A stretch of DNA of 64,000 nt. Origin: Streptomyces sp. Edi4 (GTDB taxonomy: Bacteria; Actinomycetota; Actinomycetes; Streptomycetales; Streptomycetaceae). The position numbers and the translations under genes are program-made. A model generated the notes under the pieces. That model did not search any database, was not told where the DNA came from, and saw only the letters and a program-made list of their open reading frames with translations. Within the stretch, counting starts at the first letter, position 1; every line of letters starts with the position of its first letter. The stretch covers positions 124,001 to 188,000 of the forward strand of contig NZ_JBEJGY010000004.1 in assembly GCF_040253615.1 (NCBI RefSeq), written 5' to 3'. Of the stretch, positions 46,517 to 55,267 are shown piece after piece.

Positions 46517-47398
46517 ATGCATGTCTTCGTCACCGGCGGTACCGGCACCATCGGCTCCGCCGTCGTCGCCGAACTCCTCGGCAACGGCCACACCGTTCTC
46601 TCACTGGCTCGCTCGGACGGCTCCGCGCAGGTCCTTGAAAGCGCTGGGGCCAAGGTGCTGCGAGGAGACCTGGCGGACCTCGACGTCCTGCGGTCCGGCG
46701 CAGCGCAGTGCGACGGCGTGATCAGTCTGGCGTTCGGACGCGACTACAGCAGTCCGGACGCTCTCGCGCGGTCCATCACCGAGGAGAGCGCCGCTCTCGC
46801 CACGCTGGGGCAGGAACTCATCGGAAGCGACCGTCCGATCGTCACGGTCTCCGGGACGCCCTGGGTGCGGGGGCGCGCCTCCACCGAGGCCGACCCGCTG
46901 CCGACCGATGGACCGGTGGGTGGTCGGGGCCGTTCGGTCAACGCACTGCTGGACCTCGCCTCGCGCGGTGTGCGCAGCACGGCCGTTCGCATGCCGCGCA
47001 CGGTCCACAACCAGGGCCAGGGCGGATTCGCCGGCCTGTTGACCGATCAAGCGCGCCGTACCGGGGTGGCCGGCTACCCGGGCGACGGCACCCAGCGCTG
47101 GCCGGCCGTGCACGCGCTCGACGCAGCCGTCCTGTTCCGGCTGGCCCTTGAGTCCGCACCGGCCGGGACAGCCTGGCACGCCGTCGGCGACGAGGGCGAC
47201 GCGGTGCGGGACATCGCCACAGTCATCGGCCGGCGACTGGGCCTGCCGGTCCAGGAGGTTGCGCAGGAGAACTTCGGCCCGTTCGGCCCGATCTTCGCCA
47301 TGGACCAGCCGGCATCCAGCGCCCACACCCGCGACGCCCTCGGCTGGCAGCCGGCCCACTCCAGCCTCCTCGAGGACCTGGAAACCATTCAGCCCTGA
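46517..47398 (+). CDS. NAD(P)-dependent epimerase/dehydratase (SDR) family protein
   Basis: The 293-aa protein is an atypical short-chain dehydrogenase. It begins MHVFVTGGTGTIGSAVV (dinucleotide-binding GxxGxxG) and contains the DLADLD strand end and the catalytic-region segment TVSGTPWVRG. The C-terminal part is typical of NAD-dependent epimerases (YPGDGTQRWPAVHALDAA). The canonical YxxxK is not obvious, so the catalysis is uncertain. The start is set by GAGGGAGAG before the ATG. It is under likely control of the divergent TetR regulator. The substrate is unknown; such TetR-SDR pairs usually deal with small toxic carbonyls or quinones. Confidence 0.88.
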   Translation: MHVFVTGGTGTIGSAVVAELLGNGHTVLSLARSDGSAQVLESAGAKVLRGDLADLDVLRSGAAQCDGVISLAFGRDYSSPDALARSITEESAALATLGQELIGSDRPIVTVSGTPWVRGRASTEADPLPTDGPVGGRGRSVNALLDLASRGVRSTAVRMPRTVHNQGQGGFAGLLTDQARRTGVAGYPGDGTQRWPAVHALDAAVLFRLALESAPAGTAWHAVGDEGDAVRDIATVIGRRLGLPVQEVAQENFGPFGPIFAMDQPASSAHTRDALGWQPAHSSLLEDLETIQP

Positions 47399-47539
47399 CG
47401 CACACGGGTTCCGAGGCACCGGACGGGACCGGCCCAATGGCTCACTGGCAATGGGCCAGTACACCCGGTATCGGGACACTCCCCTTCGCCGCGAGCGACT
47501 ACCTGCTGAGCGGATCCCTCAACAGTTGACTTCGCGGTT

Positions 47540-47925
47540 CCTCAGGACGAGGCGCGTCCGTTGGCGAGGACGCGGTTGGCGGTCCTCTGGCCAGGGGTGG
47601 GCTAGTGGGTGCGGGTGGCGTGGAAACCGGTGACGATCACGGGCTCGAGTACGTCGTTGCCCAGCCCGCGGAAGTCCAGGTCCGCCAGTGCCCCGAGGCC
47701 GACGGCGCGCAGATGGGCCAGGAGGTGGTCATGGCGGGCGGCGGTGTTGTCGTGGTGCGGCCGGGCTGGGCGGCGGATATCCAGATCAGGGGCCCCGCTA
47801 TTCGGCCAGGGCGAGGAAGTGCGGGCAGTGCCGATGGTGTCAGCCGGAGTAGTTGCGCCGGTCGGCCTGTCCCGGTGCGGCACTGGGTGGCGATGAGGGT
47901 GCCGTCGATCAGGACCACCTCCCGG
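47540..47925 (-). pseudogene. IS5-type transposase remnant
   Basis: Several short pieces in different frames match the DDE region of actinobacterial IS5-family transposases, in this order along the minus strand: VVLIDGTLIATQ, LIWISAAQPGRT, then after a shift ARHDHLLAHLRAVGLGALADL, GNDVLEPVIVTGFHAT and TPGQRTANRVLANGRA. The final helix with the last catalytic acidic residue is absent, as is a recognisable N-terminal DNA-binding part. No terminal inverted repeats were found. The 250 bases to its right hold no assignable gene. Confidence 0.75.
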
Positions 47926-48181
47926 CCCTGCCGGGCGACCCTCGTCGTTACGCGCCCAGCGCGATCGGGCCGACGAGAAGCACCCGGCTGTCCCACACCT
48001 GATCGACCTGGCTCGCGTCCTGCGCGCTCAGGAAGCACCTGGCCGCGGCGGACCGGCGCATCGCGCTGCCGGCAGGCCCAGCGTCGCGGCCCGAAGCGAT
48101 CGGCGCGGCGCTCGTCCGCCGTCTTCGGCCGACGCGGCCCACGGGCAGGCGGCCTCGCCGCCTCCCCGTGCCCCAGCGCGC

Positions 48182-48616
48182 TCAGTCGACACAGAACTCG
48201 TTGCCCTCGATGTCCAGCATCGGGATGCACGACTCATTCACGCCGTCGGCATACAGCGTTTGCACATGGGTCGCGCCCAGCGCGACCAGTCGCTCGCACT
48301 CCGCTTCCAGCGCGGCGAGGCGCGCGTCTCCCACGAGCCCCGTGCCGACCCGGACATCGAGATGCACCCGGTTCTTGGCGGTCTTGCCTTCGGGGACGCG
48401 CTGGAAGTACAGGCGCGGCCCCTCACCCGTGGGGTCGCTGCACGCGAACCAGGATCCGCGCTCCGCGGGAGGCAGGGTCTGGTTGTAGTCGTCCCAGGTG
48501 CTGAACCCCTCCGGTGGAGCAGGGGCGACGTAGCCCAATACCTCACACCAGAAACGCGCGACGCGCTCCGGGTCGGCGCAGTCGAAGGTGACTTGGAACT
48601 TCTTGATCGTCGACAT
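48182..48616 (-). CDS. VOC (glyoxalase-like) family protein
   Basis: The 144-aa protein has one VOC domain: FQVTFDCADPERVARFWCEVLGY at the start, RLYFQRVPEGKTAKNRVHLDV in the middle and PMLDIEGNEFCVD at the end, with probable metal ligands His of VHLD and Glu of NEFCV. This subgroup is common next to antibiotic-resistance or detoxification genes, but no substrate can be named. The start at MSTIKKF follows the family; an in-frame extension of 26 codons upstream would overlap the hydrolase gene. It reads in line with that hydrolase. Confidence 0.85.
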   Translation of the reverse strand: MSTIKKFQVTFDCADPERVARFWCEVLGYVAPAPPEGFSTWDDYNQTLPPAERGSWFACSDPTGEGPRLYFQRVPEGKTAKNRVHLDVRVGTGLVGDARLAALEAECERLVALGATHVQTLYADGVNESCIPMLDIEGNEFCVD

Positions 48617-48686
48617 CGGCGCACCGTACCGCGTACCCGGAGGTTCCCGCCGCTCAATTTCCCCTCGGATCCAACCGGCATGCGTC

Positions 48687-49508
48687 TCATCCAAGGGCGC
48701 CCCCTTGGACGAGATGGGCCGTGAGCCGGCTCGGTGCGTCTTCCTGGAGGAGGTGGCCCGCCCCGTCGATCCAGTGCAGTTCGGCGTGGGGGACGCGCGC
48801 GTGCAGCCACTCGGCGTACTCGGGGGGCAGGATGCGGTCCTCGCGGCCCCAGATGATGCGTACCGGCAGCGTCATCGTTCCCAGCAGCTTCTCGTACGCG
48901 GCGGTGTCGGCCTGCCTGATCTGGCTGTACTGGCGGTAGAACGCCGCTTGCCCGTCGGCGCCCCGCCACGGTGCGAGATACGCGTCGAGGACTTCCGGAC
49001 GGAGCCCCACGCGCGTGGCGTGCCGGATGTGACTGGCGACCAGGGCTTCATGAGCGTAGTCCGGGAGCTGATGGAAGACGTCCGCGTGCTCCAGGATGAG
49101 CTGGAAGAGGCCGCGCTCCCACTCACCGCCGCTCACGGCGTCGAACAAGGTCAGGTCCCGGTAGCTCCGCTTTTCCAGCAGCAGCGTCCGCAGGGCCACG
49201 GCGCCGCCGATGTCGTGGGCGACCACACTGGGGCAAGGCAGCTCCCAGTGGTCGAGAAGCCGGGCGAAGTTTCCCGCGTGCGCCGCCAGGCTCAGGTCCT
49301 GGCCCTCGCGCTGGTCGGACTGCCCGAAGCCGAGATGGTCGAAGACGTAGACCCGGCGGGTTCGGGCGAGTGCTGGAGCGATGTCCCGCCAGAGGAAGGA
49401 GGAGTACGGGGTGCCGTGGACCAGCACGACAGGATCTCCGGCGCCGAGGGCCTTCCACCGCACCGTCCCCTCGGGTGTCTCGAATTCCTCGTCCAGTGTC
49501 CAGTTCAT
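48687..49508 (-). CDS. Alpha/beta hydrolase, haloalkane dehalogenase/epoxide hydrolase-like
   Basis: The 273-aa enzyme has the oxyanion motif HGTPYSSFLWR (about residue 31), a nucleophile elbow VVAHDIGG in which the nucleophile is Asp (about residue 98) rather than Ser, an acid in WGREDRILP and a catalytic His in GAGHLLQED. An Asp nucleophile is the mark of haloalkane dehalogenases and epoxide hydrolases, which form an ester intermediate that is then hydrolysed. A helical cap lies around 135-205. The substrate is unknown. The VOC gene follows 70 bases downstream, likely in the same transcript. Confidence 0.9.
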   Translation of the reverse strand: MNWTLDEEFETPEGTVRWKALGAGDPVVLVHGTPYSSFLWRDIAPALARTRRVYVFDHLGFGQSDQREGQDLSLAAHAGNFARLLDHWELPCPSVVAHDIGGAVALRTLLLEKRSYRDLTLFDAVSGGEWERGLFQLILEHADVFHQLPDYAHEALVASHIRHATRVGLRPEVLDAYLAPWRGADGQAAFYRQYSQIRQADTAAYEKLLGTMTLPVRIIWGREDRILPPEYAEWLHARVPHAELHWIDGAGHLLQEDAPSRLTAHLVQGGALG

Positions 49509-49635
49509 CCTCGATCTCCTTTCACACCCCCGAGCTCATCACCCTCACATGTGTGTGACGTGGAACCCCTGCCCGATCCGTCGGCATTCATCTCCGGTGA
49601 AGCGGGTCGGGTCGGGTCGGATTGCGGCAACCGAG

Positions 49636-49659
49636 GCCGGATGCCGGATGCCGGATGCC
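49636..49659. repeat. Microrepeat GCCGGAT x3
   Basis: Three tandem 7-bp units lie in the gap between the hydrolase gene and the NmrA remnant, just after a (GGGTC)n-like stretch at 49,604-49,620. Probably replication slippage with no function. Confidence 0.6.
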
Positions 49660-49676
49660 GAGAAGGATGGTGGGTC

Positions 49677-50490
49677 TCATCCCTTCCAGCCGGTGTGACG
49701 CAGCCAGTCCTCGAAGGTCATCAGCCCGGGGTGCAGTCGGCGCAGAAGGTTGATGTCGCGGTCCTGGGTGTAGACATCACGGTCGGCGAAAAACTGGAAC
49801 ATCGCGGCGTAGTCGTGGCTGAACTCGGCTACCGCCGCATGCAGCTCGGCGTGCGGCATCGGGAGGTAGGTGCTGGGGACTCCCGTGACATGGGCGAAGG
49901 TCGCGGCGATCTCGTCGCCGGTGAGGCTGTCGCCGATCACCGCGAGGTCCCGGGCGCCCCAGGACTGCCGGTGGACGAACATGTGGCAGGCGAACCAGGC
50001 GATGTCGTCCAGCGCCACGAGGGGATAACGGGCGGCACCGAGAGGGAGTTTGAAGGTCAGGCCGCCGCGTCCGTCGGGACGGGGGGTGAGACGGTCCCGC
50101 AGGTTTTCGAAGTACGGCGCAGTGGTCAGGACGGAGACATGGTTGGTGTACCAGCCGTCGGCCTCCTTGCGGAGCATTTCCTCCGACCGCATCAGATCGA
50201 TGTGCGCGGCGACGGCGGCCTTGCTGTCGAAGTGCGGGACGGGGTGGCCCGTCAGGGACACCGCGTTGTCCAGTGACGACCAGATGAAACGGTCCACGCC
50301 GACCCGTTCCGCCGCAGCCAGCAGGCGCAGCCCCTGCCGGTACTCCTCCACGGCGCTGCCCGTCGCGAAGAAGTCGGTGTTGGCGAATACGCACTCGGCC
50401 TCCCCCATCAGCTCCTCCAGGTCCTCCAGGTCCCCCAATGCCTCCCGGGCTTCCAAGGGCTCACGGCCCTCCCGGGCCTCACGGGCCTGG
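49677..50490 (-). pseudogene. NmrA-like NAD(P)-binding protein lacking its N-terminus
   Basis: About 250 residues match NmrA-type proteins: VFANTDFFATGS, RFIWSSLDNAVSLTGHPVPH, FDSKAAVAAHIDLMRS and MLRKEADGWYT, up to a normal end. The first ~55 residues, including the GxxGxxG nucleotide-binding turn, are missing. In their place the frame runs into an acidic low-complexity stretch (AREAREGREPLEAREALG) and then meets, in another frame, the start of a polysaccharide deacetylase. The protein could not bind NAD(P) normally, so it is called a pseudogene produced by an internal deletion. Confidence 0.7.
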
Positions 50491-50695
50491 TGGTGACGCC
50501 GTAATCCACCCAGGAGGTGCTGTGCGTGTCGTCGACGCCGGACAGCGGCCACGCCGCCGCCATCGGCGCGTAGGCGGGCCGGTGCCCCGGCGACCACAGC
50601 TCCAACGCGACGGTGACCAGGGCGGCGACCTTCCGCCCGCCCGGCCAGGCGGTCTCTTCCCTCATCCGCTTCCCCTCCTCGGCAGCTTCCGTCAT
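50491..50695 (-). pseudogene. N-terminal stub of a polysaccharide deacetylase
   Basis: From the ATG at 50,695 the frame reads VAALVTVALELWSPG, YAPMAAAWPL and DTHSTSWVDYGVTT, a good match to the first strand and metal-site region of actinobacterial polysaccharide deacetylases. The similarity stops at about 50,490, where low-complexity sequence begins, and the catalytic domain is absent. It appears joined by deletion to the NmrA remnant downstream. Confidence 0.65.
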
Positions 50696-50753
50696 GGACG
50701 CTAGTGAGGAAGTGGGTACCTCCGGGTTCCTGGCCTCCGGTTACCGTCGAGGC

Positions 50754-51152
50754 ATGCGTGAGTACTCCGGCAGCGTCTTCCTCGCGGACTGTCCCGCGCG
50801 GCTGGCCATCGAGATCATCGCCGACAAATGGGCGGTGGTCGTGCTGTTCGCGCTGAGCCGGAAGCCGTGCAGACACGGCGAGTTGATCGATCTGATCGGC
50901 GCGGTGTCGCGCAAGGTGCTGACTCAGACACTGCGGCGGTTGCAGGGGTACGGCCTGGTCGAGCGCCGCGCCGTTGCCGGGAAGGCCGAGTACGTCCTGA
51001 CCGACCTGGGCCGCACGCTGGTGAAACCGATCGCTGTGCTCACGGAGTGGGCCCATGAGCACGGGGCGGCGGTGGCGGACTTCCAGGAAAGCGCGGCGAA
51101 TGAGGGCGTGCCGGACCTGCGGCAGGGTCCTGGGCGGACTGTCGGACAGTGA
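50754..51152 (+). CDS. HxlR-type (winged helix) transcriptional regulator
   Basis: The 132-aa protein has the HxlR signature: an N-terminal Cys (VFLADCPARLA), IADKWAVVVLFALSRKPCRHGEL, VSRKVLTQTLRRLQGYGLVERR and a wing ending in YVLTDLGRTL. These proteins bind DNA as dimers and often respond to electrophiles or quinones through the N-terminal cysteine. HxlR genes frequently stand divergent to NmrA or nitroreductase-like genes; here the divergent partner is broken, so the regulator may now control only itself. The start at MREYSG fits the family although its ribosome site is weak. Confidence 0.88.
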   Translation: MREYSGSVFLADCPARLAIEIIADKWAVVVLFALSRKPCRHGELIDLIGAVSRKVLTQTLRRLQGYGLVERRAVAGKAEYVLTDLGRTLVKPIAVLTEWAHEHGAAVADFQESAANEGVPDLRQGPGRTVGQ

Positions 51153-51590
51153 AGGCGTGAACCGGGACACCGGACACCACCACGCGCCGTCCGCAGGCGT
51201 TTCGGGCATCCGCCGCGGCCTGTGCCAGTCGGCCCTCGGTCCGGCGCCGAGAAGCGGTCGCGGCTCTCAAAGGGTTGAGATCTGCGGGGCCGAGTAGGAA
51301 AATCGCGTCTCCCCCGCCATAGCGATCCCACTCGAACTCAACTGGTCGAACTCAACTGTCAACGCACGCCATTCCCTTGAGGGAGTCGGCCCACACCGCC
51401 CCCCAGTTCCCGGCGACAGTCGAATTTCCGAAGCACCGGAAGCACTACCGGCGCATCGCACCACGCGCACCGTCTGCCGTGCCCCCGAACCAGCCACACC
51501 GTGCCCCTTCCTCGGAGACGGGATGGGTGCGTCCTCGGTAGCCTCCACACCGTATGCGGAGACTGTGAAGCTCGACATCGTGGAGATTTT
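51153..51590 (+). other. Upstream region of the AspH-type gene
   Basis: No gene seen on either strand. It must contain the promoter for the dioxygenase gene, and it holds a 13-bp direct repeat. The remainder is unremarkable. Confidence 0.45.
51332..51358 (+). repeat. 13-bp direct repeat upstream of the AspH-type gene
   Basis: TCGAACTCAACTG occurs at 51,332 and again at 51,346, a 14-base period. This may be a tandem regulator site for the gene starting at 51,591, or chance duplication. Confidence 0.5.
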
Positions 51591-52343
51591 ATGACCCCGG
51601 AGATAGACGTAGCCTTCGCCGCCATCAAGGGCGAGTACGGAACGGATTCGATCGCCCGGGTTGAGCAGATGCTGGCGGCGGGAAAGGGGGATCGCCATCC
51701 TCTGCAGAAGGGAGCCAAGTGGATTTTACCGGGAGTTTCCCAGCAGGCCTGGCACGATCCATACAGCCACCCCGAGTTGGCACCGGTGGTACGCGCCTTG
51801 GAGGCGAACCACGCGACGATAAGAGAGGAGTTGGAGGCCGCCTGGGGTGCCCGGCGGGACGCGTTCTCGGATTACGAGCACTACCTCACGCGCCAGACGG
51901 ACTGGCAGGCTCTCTATCTCTTCCGCAAGGGTGGCTTGGTGGAGGAGGCGGCCGGCACGGTGCCGACCGCCTTCCAGGTGCTGAAGGAGCAGGCGGTCGA
52001 CACGGGGAAGCTCTGTCCCCTGCTGGAGTCCCACTTCTCGACCCTGCTGCCCGGCGCGGCCATCGCTCCCCACTGTGACCTGTGGAACTTCAGCATCAAC
52101 CTGCACCTGGCGGTCGACATCCCCGAGGGATGCGGCATCACGGTCGCGGGCGAGACGCGGTCGTGGGAGGAAGGCAAGTGCCTGCTCTTCGACTACTCCT
52201 TCGAGCACGAGGCGTGGAACAAAGGCACGCGTCCACGTACGTGCCTGCTGGTCGACCTGTGGCACCCGGAGACCACCGTCCCCGAGCGGAAGGCCCTCGT
52301 CGCCGCCGTCACCGAGATCCGCAAGCTGATGGGTGAAGGGTGA
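51591..52343 (+). CDS. Aspartyl/asparaginyl beta-hydroxylase-family Fe(II)/2-oxoglutarate dioxygenase
   Basis: The 250-aa protein carries the AspH fold ligands: His161 and Asp163 in APHCDLWNFSIN, His206 in DYSFEHEAWN and the 2-oxoglutarate-binding Arg216 before CLLVDLWHPE. The family hydroxylates the beta-carbon of Asp/Asn in proteins or on carrier-bound amino acids (SyrP-like), among other small substrates. It is monocistronic here, with GGAG before the ATG, and converges with the copper operon. Its place between that operon and a regulator gives no firm role. Supplying a hydroxylated residue to the isonitrile lipopeptide is a possibility without direct evidence. Confidence 0.88.
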   Translation: MTPEIDVAFAAIKGEYGTDSIARVEQMLAAGKGDRHPLQKGAKWILPGVSQQAWHDPYSHPELAPVVRALEANHATIREELEAAWGARRDAFSDYEHYLTRQTDWQALYLFRKGGLVEEAAGTVPTAFQVLKEQAVDTGKLCPLLESHFSTLLPGAAIAPHCDLWNFSINLHLAVDIPEGCGITVAGETRSWEEGKCLLFDYSFEHEAWNKGTRPRTCLLVDLWHPETTVPERKALVAAVTEIRKLMGEG

Positions 52344-52376
52344 CTCCGAGGGGAACGCGAGGGCCGCTCTTCCTCG

Positions 52377-52904
52377 TCACGACCGCACCGGCACGGTCAC
52401 CGTCTCCACGCTCACCCGGCCGGAGTCACGGAAGAACAGGTCGAAGCGGACCGTGTCCCCCGCCTTCAGCTCCGGCGGATCCGCGACCATGACGTCGACG
52501 CCGTAGGGGGTCATCCGCACGCTGCTTCGGGCCGGGATCGTGAGGCTGCCCAACGGTTCCATGTATCCCGCTCCGTCCTTCGTGACCCGTCGGCCCAGCA
52601 TGACCGCGCCGAGCTGCGGCGAGGAGACGGACGTCAGCACGTCGCCGGTGGCCCCGGTGTTGCTGATGTCGAAGAAGGCGGCCGTGTTCTCGGAGTTGGG
52701 CGGCACGAAGATGCGGGCGTTACTGACGCTGATCCTTGCCGGCGCGTCACCCGCCGCACCCGTCGTCGTATAGGCCGTCAGAAGCAACAGGGCCGTCACG
52801 CACGTGACCACAGGTACCAGAGCGGCGCCGAGCGCGCCGGCCGTCATACGGCGCCAGGGCGGCGAGGAGTGTTCGGCCGGGCCGGCGGAAGGGGGGGAAC
52901 TCAT
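52377..52904 (-). CDS. PCuAC-family copper chaperone-like protein with altered metal site
   Basis: The 175-aa protein has an N-terminal membrane anchor (about residues 22-46) and a single PCuAC (DUF461) domain outside the membrane: NTAAFFDISNTG, SSPQLG, LTIPARSSVRM and LKAGDTVRFDL. PCuAC proteins normally bind Cu(I) through an H(M)x10Mx21HxM site. Here the first His position reads Gly (VMLGRR) and the HxM motif reads DVM, so both histidines are gone and only methionines remain. It starts with a 4-base overlap with the end of copA and is the last gene of the operon. A role in periplasmic copper handling is likely, but binding may be methionine-based or lost. Confidence 0.85.
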   Translation of the reverse strand: MSSPPSAGPAEHSSPPWRRMTAGALGAALVPVVTCVTALLLLTAYTTTGAAGDAPARISVSNARIFVPPNSENTAAFFDISNTGATGDVLTSVSSPQLGAVMLGRRVTKDGAGYMEPLGSLTIPARSSVRMTPYGVDVMVADPPELKAGDTVRFDLFFRDSGRVSVETVTVPVRS

Positions 52905-55267
52905 CGAATGTCCTCCAGGGGCGAGGTGGCGACGCCGTCCGCCGCGGACGGTGGTGTCGGACCGCCCTTGCCGGCGGAGGCGGGCGCCGAGCGGTAGCGG
53001 TGTCCGGGTGGCGCATAGGCGCGCAGCCGCAAGCTGTTGGCGACCACCAGGACGGAACTGGCGGACATCGCCACGGCCGCGAACATCGGGTTGAGCCAGC
53101 CGGTGGCGGCCAGCGGCACAGTGACGAGGTTGTAGCCGAAGGCCCAGATGAGGTTGGCGCGGATGGTGCTCAGGGTCTTGCGCGTGAGGTGGACGGCCGC
53201 GACCACGGCCTGCATGTCCTCACGTACGAGGGTGATGTCGGCGGCGCCGATCGCCGCGTCGGTGCCGCCTCCCATGGCGATGCCCAGGTCGGCAGAGGCC
53301 AGCGCGGCCGCGTCATTGACGCCGTCGCCGATGACCGCCACCCGGCGCCCCTCGTCGCGGAGTCGGGCCACTATGGCGGACTTGCCCTCCGGGGTGACCT
53401 CGGCGTGCACCTTGTCGATACGGACCTGCTCGGCCACGGCACGGGCGGCGGCCGGTCCGTCGCCGGTCACCAGGATGGGCTCGATGCCCAGTTTGCGCAG
53501 GTGCCGTACGGCGGAGTAGCTGGAGGGCCGCAAGGTGTCGCCGACCGACAGGACACCGACTGGGCGACCGTCCCTCTCGACCACCACGGCTGTGCGAGCG
53601 GCGGCGTGCGCGTCATCCACAGCCCGTTGCAGCGCCTCCGGGAGTGCGGCGTCGGGTCGTGGGCGGCCCACGGCGACCTCGTGGCCGTCGACCCGGCCTC
53701 GGACACCGAGTCCGGGAACGGCACGGAAGCCGGCCACCGGGGGCAGCCGGCCGGCGTCCGCGGCCTGGCGGGCAGCGGCGGCGATGGCTCGACCGATGGG
53801 ATGCTCGGAGCCGTGCTCGACCGCCCCCGCCAGGCGGAGGATCTTGCCCACGTCTTCCCCGGCCACCACCGTCGTGCCGCCGAGGGACATGCGTCCGGTG
53901 GTGAGGGTGCCGGTCTTGTCGAAGACGACGGTGTCGATGTGCCGCAGCCGTTCCAGCGCTTCGGGGCCGCGAAGCAGGACGCCGAGCTGCGCGCCGCGCC
54001 CGGTCGCGGCCATGAAGGCGGTCGGGGTGGCCAGGCCGAGTGCGCAGGGACACGCGACGACCAGGACGGCGACCGCCGCGGTCACGGCGGCAGAAGGATC
54101 CGCCCCGGCGCCGAGCCAGAACCCCAGTACCGTGCAGGCCACGGTCACGATCGCGGGTACGAAGACCCCCGCGACGGCGTCGGCCAGTCGCTGGATGCGT
54201 GCTTTTCCGGCCTGCGCGTCGCTCACCAGCTGGGTGATCCGTGCGAGTTGTGTGTCGGCGCCGACCGCGGTGGCCCGGACCACAAGCAGCCCGCCGGCGT
54301 TGACCGCGCCGCCCACCACGGCCGAGTCCGGCCCGACCTCCACCGGCACGCTCTCACCAGTCACCAGGGACAGGTCAAGAGCGGAGCTGCCGTCGGTGAC
54401 CACACCGTCCGTGGCGACCTTCTCACCCGGTCGTACCAGGAACTCCTGGCCGACCCGGAGCGCCGAGACCGGGACCCGCCGGCCCTGGTCACCCTCGCGC
54501 AACTCGACGTCCTTGGCGCCGATTTCGGCGAGCGCGCGCAGCGCCGATCCGGTTCCCCGCTTGGCACGTTCCTCCAGGTAGCGGCCGGCCAGCACGAACA
54601 GCGGCACGCTCACGGCCGCTTCCAGGTACAGATGCGCGCTCCCGCCGCCGGCCTCGGGCACCGGACTGAACGCCATGCGCATGCCCGGCTGGCCCGCGCC
54701 GCCGAAGTACAGGGCGTACGCGGACCAGGCGAACGAGGCGAACACGCCGAGGGAGATCAACGTGTCCATGGTCGCCGTGGCGTGCCGCAGCCCCTTCATG
54801 GCCCGCTCGTGGAACGGCCTCGCGCTCCAGCACACCACCGGAACAGCCAGGTTGAAGCACAGCCACTGCCAGTAGGTGAACTGGAGGAACGGCACCATGG
54901 AGAGCAGGAGCACGGGCAGCGCGAGCAACGCCGTGATCAGCAGACGGCCCCCGTCAGTGACGCCCGCGCGAGCCTTCGGCTGCTCGCCTGCCGCGCCCGC
55001 GTGCTGCTCGTTGGCGGGTGGCGGCGGAAGTTCGGCCGTGTAACCGGCGCTCTCCACCACGGAGATCAACTGCGCGGCGGTCACCGAGGCGGGGTGGGAG
55101 ACACGGGCCCGTCCTGTCGCCAGGTTGACGGTTGCCGTCACCCCCTGGACGCGGCCCAGCTTCTTCTCGACTCGGCCCACGCACGCGGCGCATGTCATGC
55201 CGCCGACCAGCAGGTCGGTGGTCGCACCGGGCTCGGCGGCCGTCTCATGCCGTTCGGGAGTGCTCAT
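52901..55267 (-). CDS. copA: Copper-translocating P1B-type ATPase CopA
   Basis: The 788-aa membrane pump contains one N-terminal heavy-metal-binding domain (GMTCAAC, Cys26 and Cys29), about eight transmembrane helices, the actuator motif TGES, the ion-path motif CPC in VVACPCALG, the phosphorylation site DKTGTLTTG, SEHPIG of the nucleotide domain and GDGVND. This combination identifies a Cu(I) exporter that moves copper out of the cytoplasm at the cost of ATP. The C-terminus is a disordered tail. It overlaps the small membrane-protein gene upstream and the PCuAC-like gene downstream, each by ATGA, so the three form one operon. Expression is probably controlled by a CsoR-type copper sensor, not encoded here. 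Confidence 0.96.
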   Translation of the reverse strand: MSTPERHETAAEPGATTDLLVGGMTCAACVGRVEKKLGRVQGVTATVNLATGRARVSHPASVTAAQLISVVESAGYTAELPPPPANEQHAGAAGEQPKARAGVTDGGRLLITALLALPVLLLSMVPFLQFTYWQWLCFNLAVPVVCWSARPFHERAMKGLRHATATMDTLISLGVFASFAWSAYALYFGGAGQPGMRMAFSPVPEAGGGSAHLYLEAAVSVPLFVLAGRYLEERAKRGTGSALRALAEIGAKDVELREGDQGRRVPVSALRVGQEFLVRPGEKVATDGVVTDGSSALDLSLVTGESVPVEVGPDSAVVGGAVNAGGLLVVRATAVGADTQLARITQLVSDAQAGKARIQRLADAVAGVFVPAIVTVACTVLGFWLGAGADPSAAVTAAVAVLVVACPCALGLATPTAFMAATGRGAQLGVLLRGPEALERLRHIDTVVFDKTGTLTTGRMSLGGTTVVAGEDVGKILRLAGAVEHGSEHPIGRAIAAAARQAADAGRLPPVAGFRAVPGLGVRGRVDGHEVAVGRPRPDAALPEALQRAVDDAHAAARTAVVVERDGRPVGVLSVGDTLRPSSYSAVRHLRKLGIEPILVTGDGPAAARAVAEQVRIDKVHAEVTPEGKSAIVARLRDEGRRVAVIGDGVNDAAALASADLGIAMGGGTDAAIGAADITLVREDMQAVVAAVHLTRKTLSTIRANLIWAFGYNLVTVPLAATGWLNPMFAAVAMSASSVLVVANSLRLRAYAPPGHRYRSAPASAGKGGPTPPSAADGVATSPLEDIR

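Noticed and set aside
49677..51209. A 510-aa single protein covering NmrA and the region antisense to HxlR
   Set aside because: Only the C-terminal ~250 residues resemble NmrA; the rest overlaps the HxlR gene antisense and a deacetylase stub in another frame.
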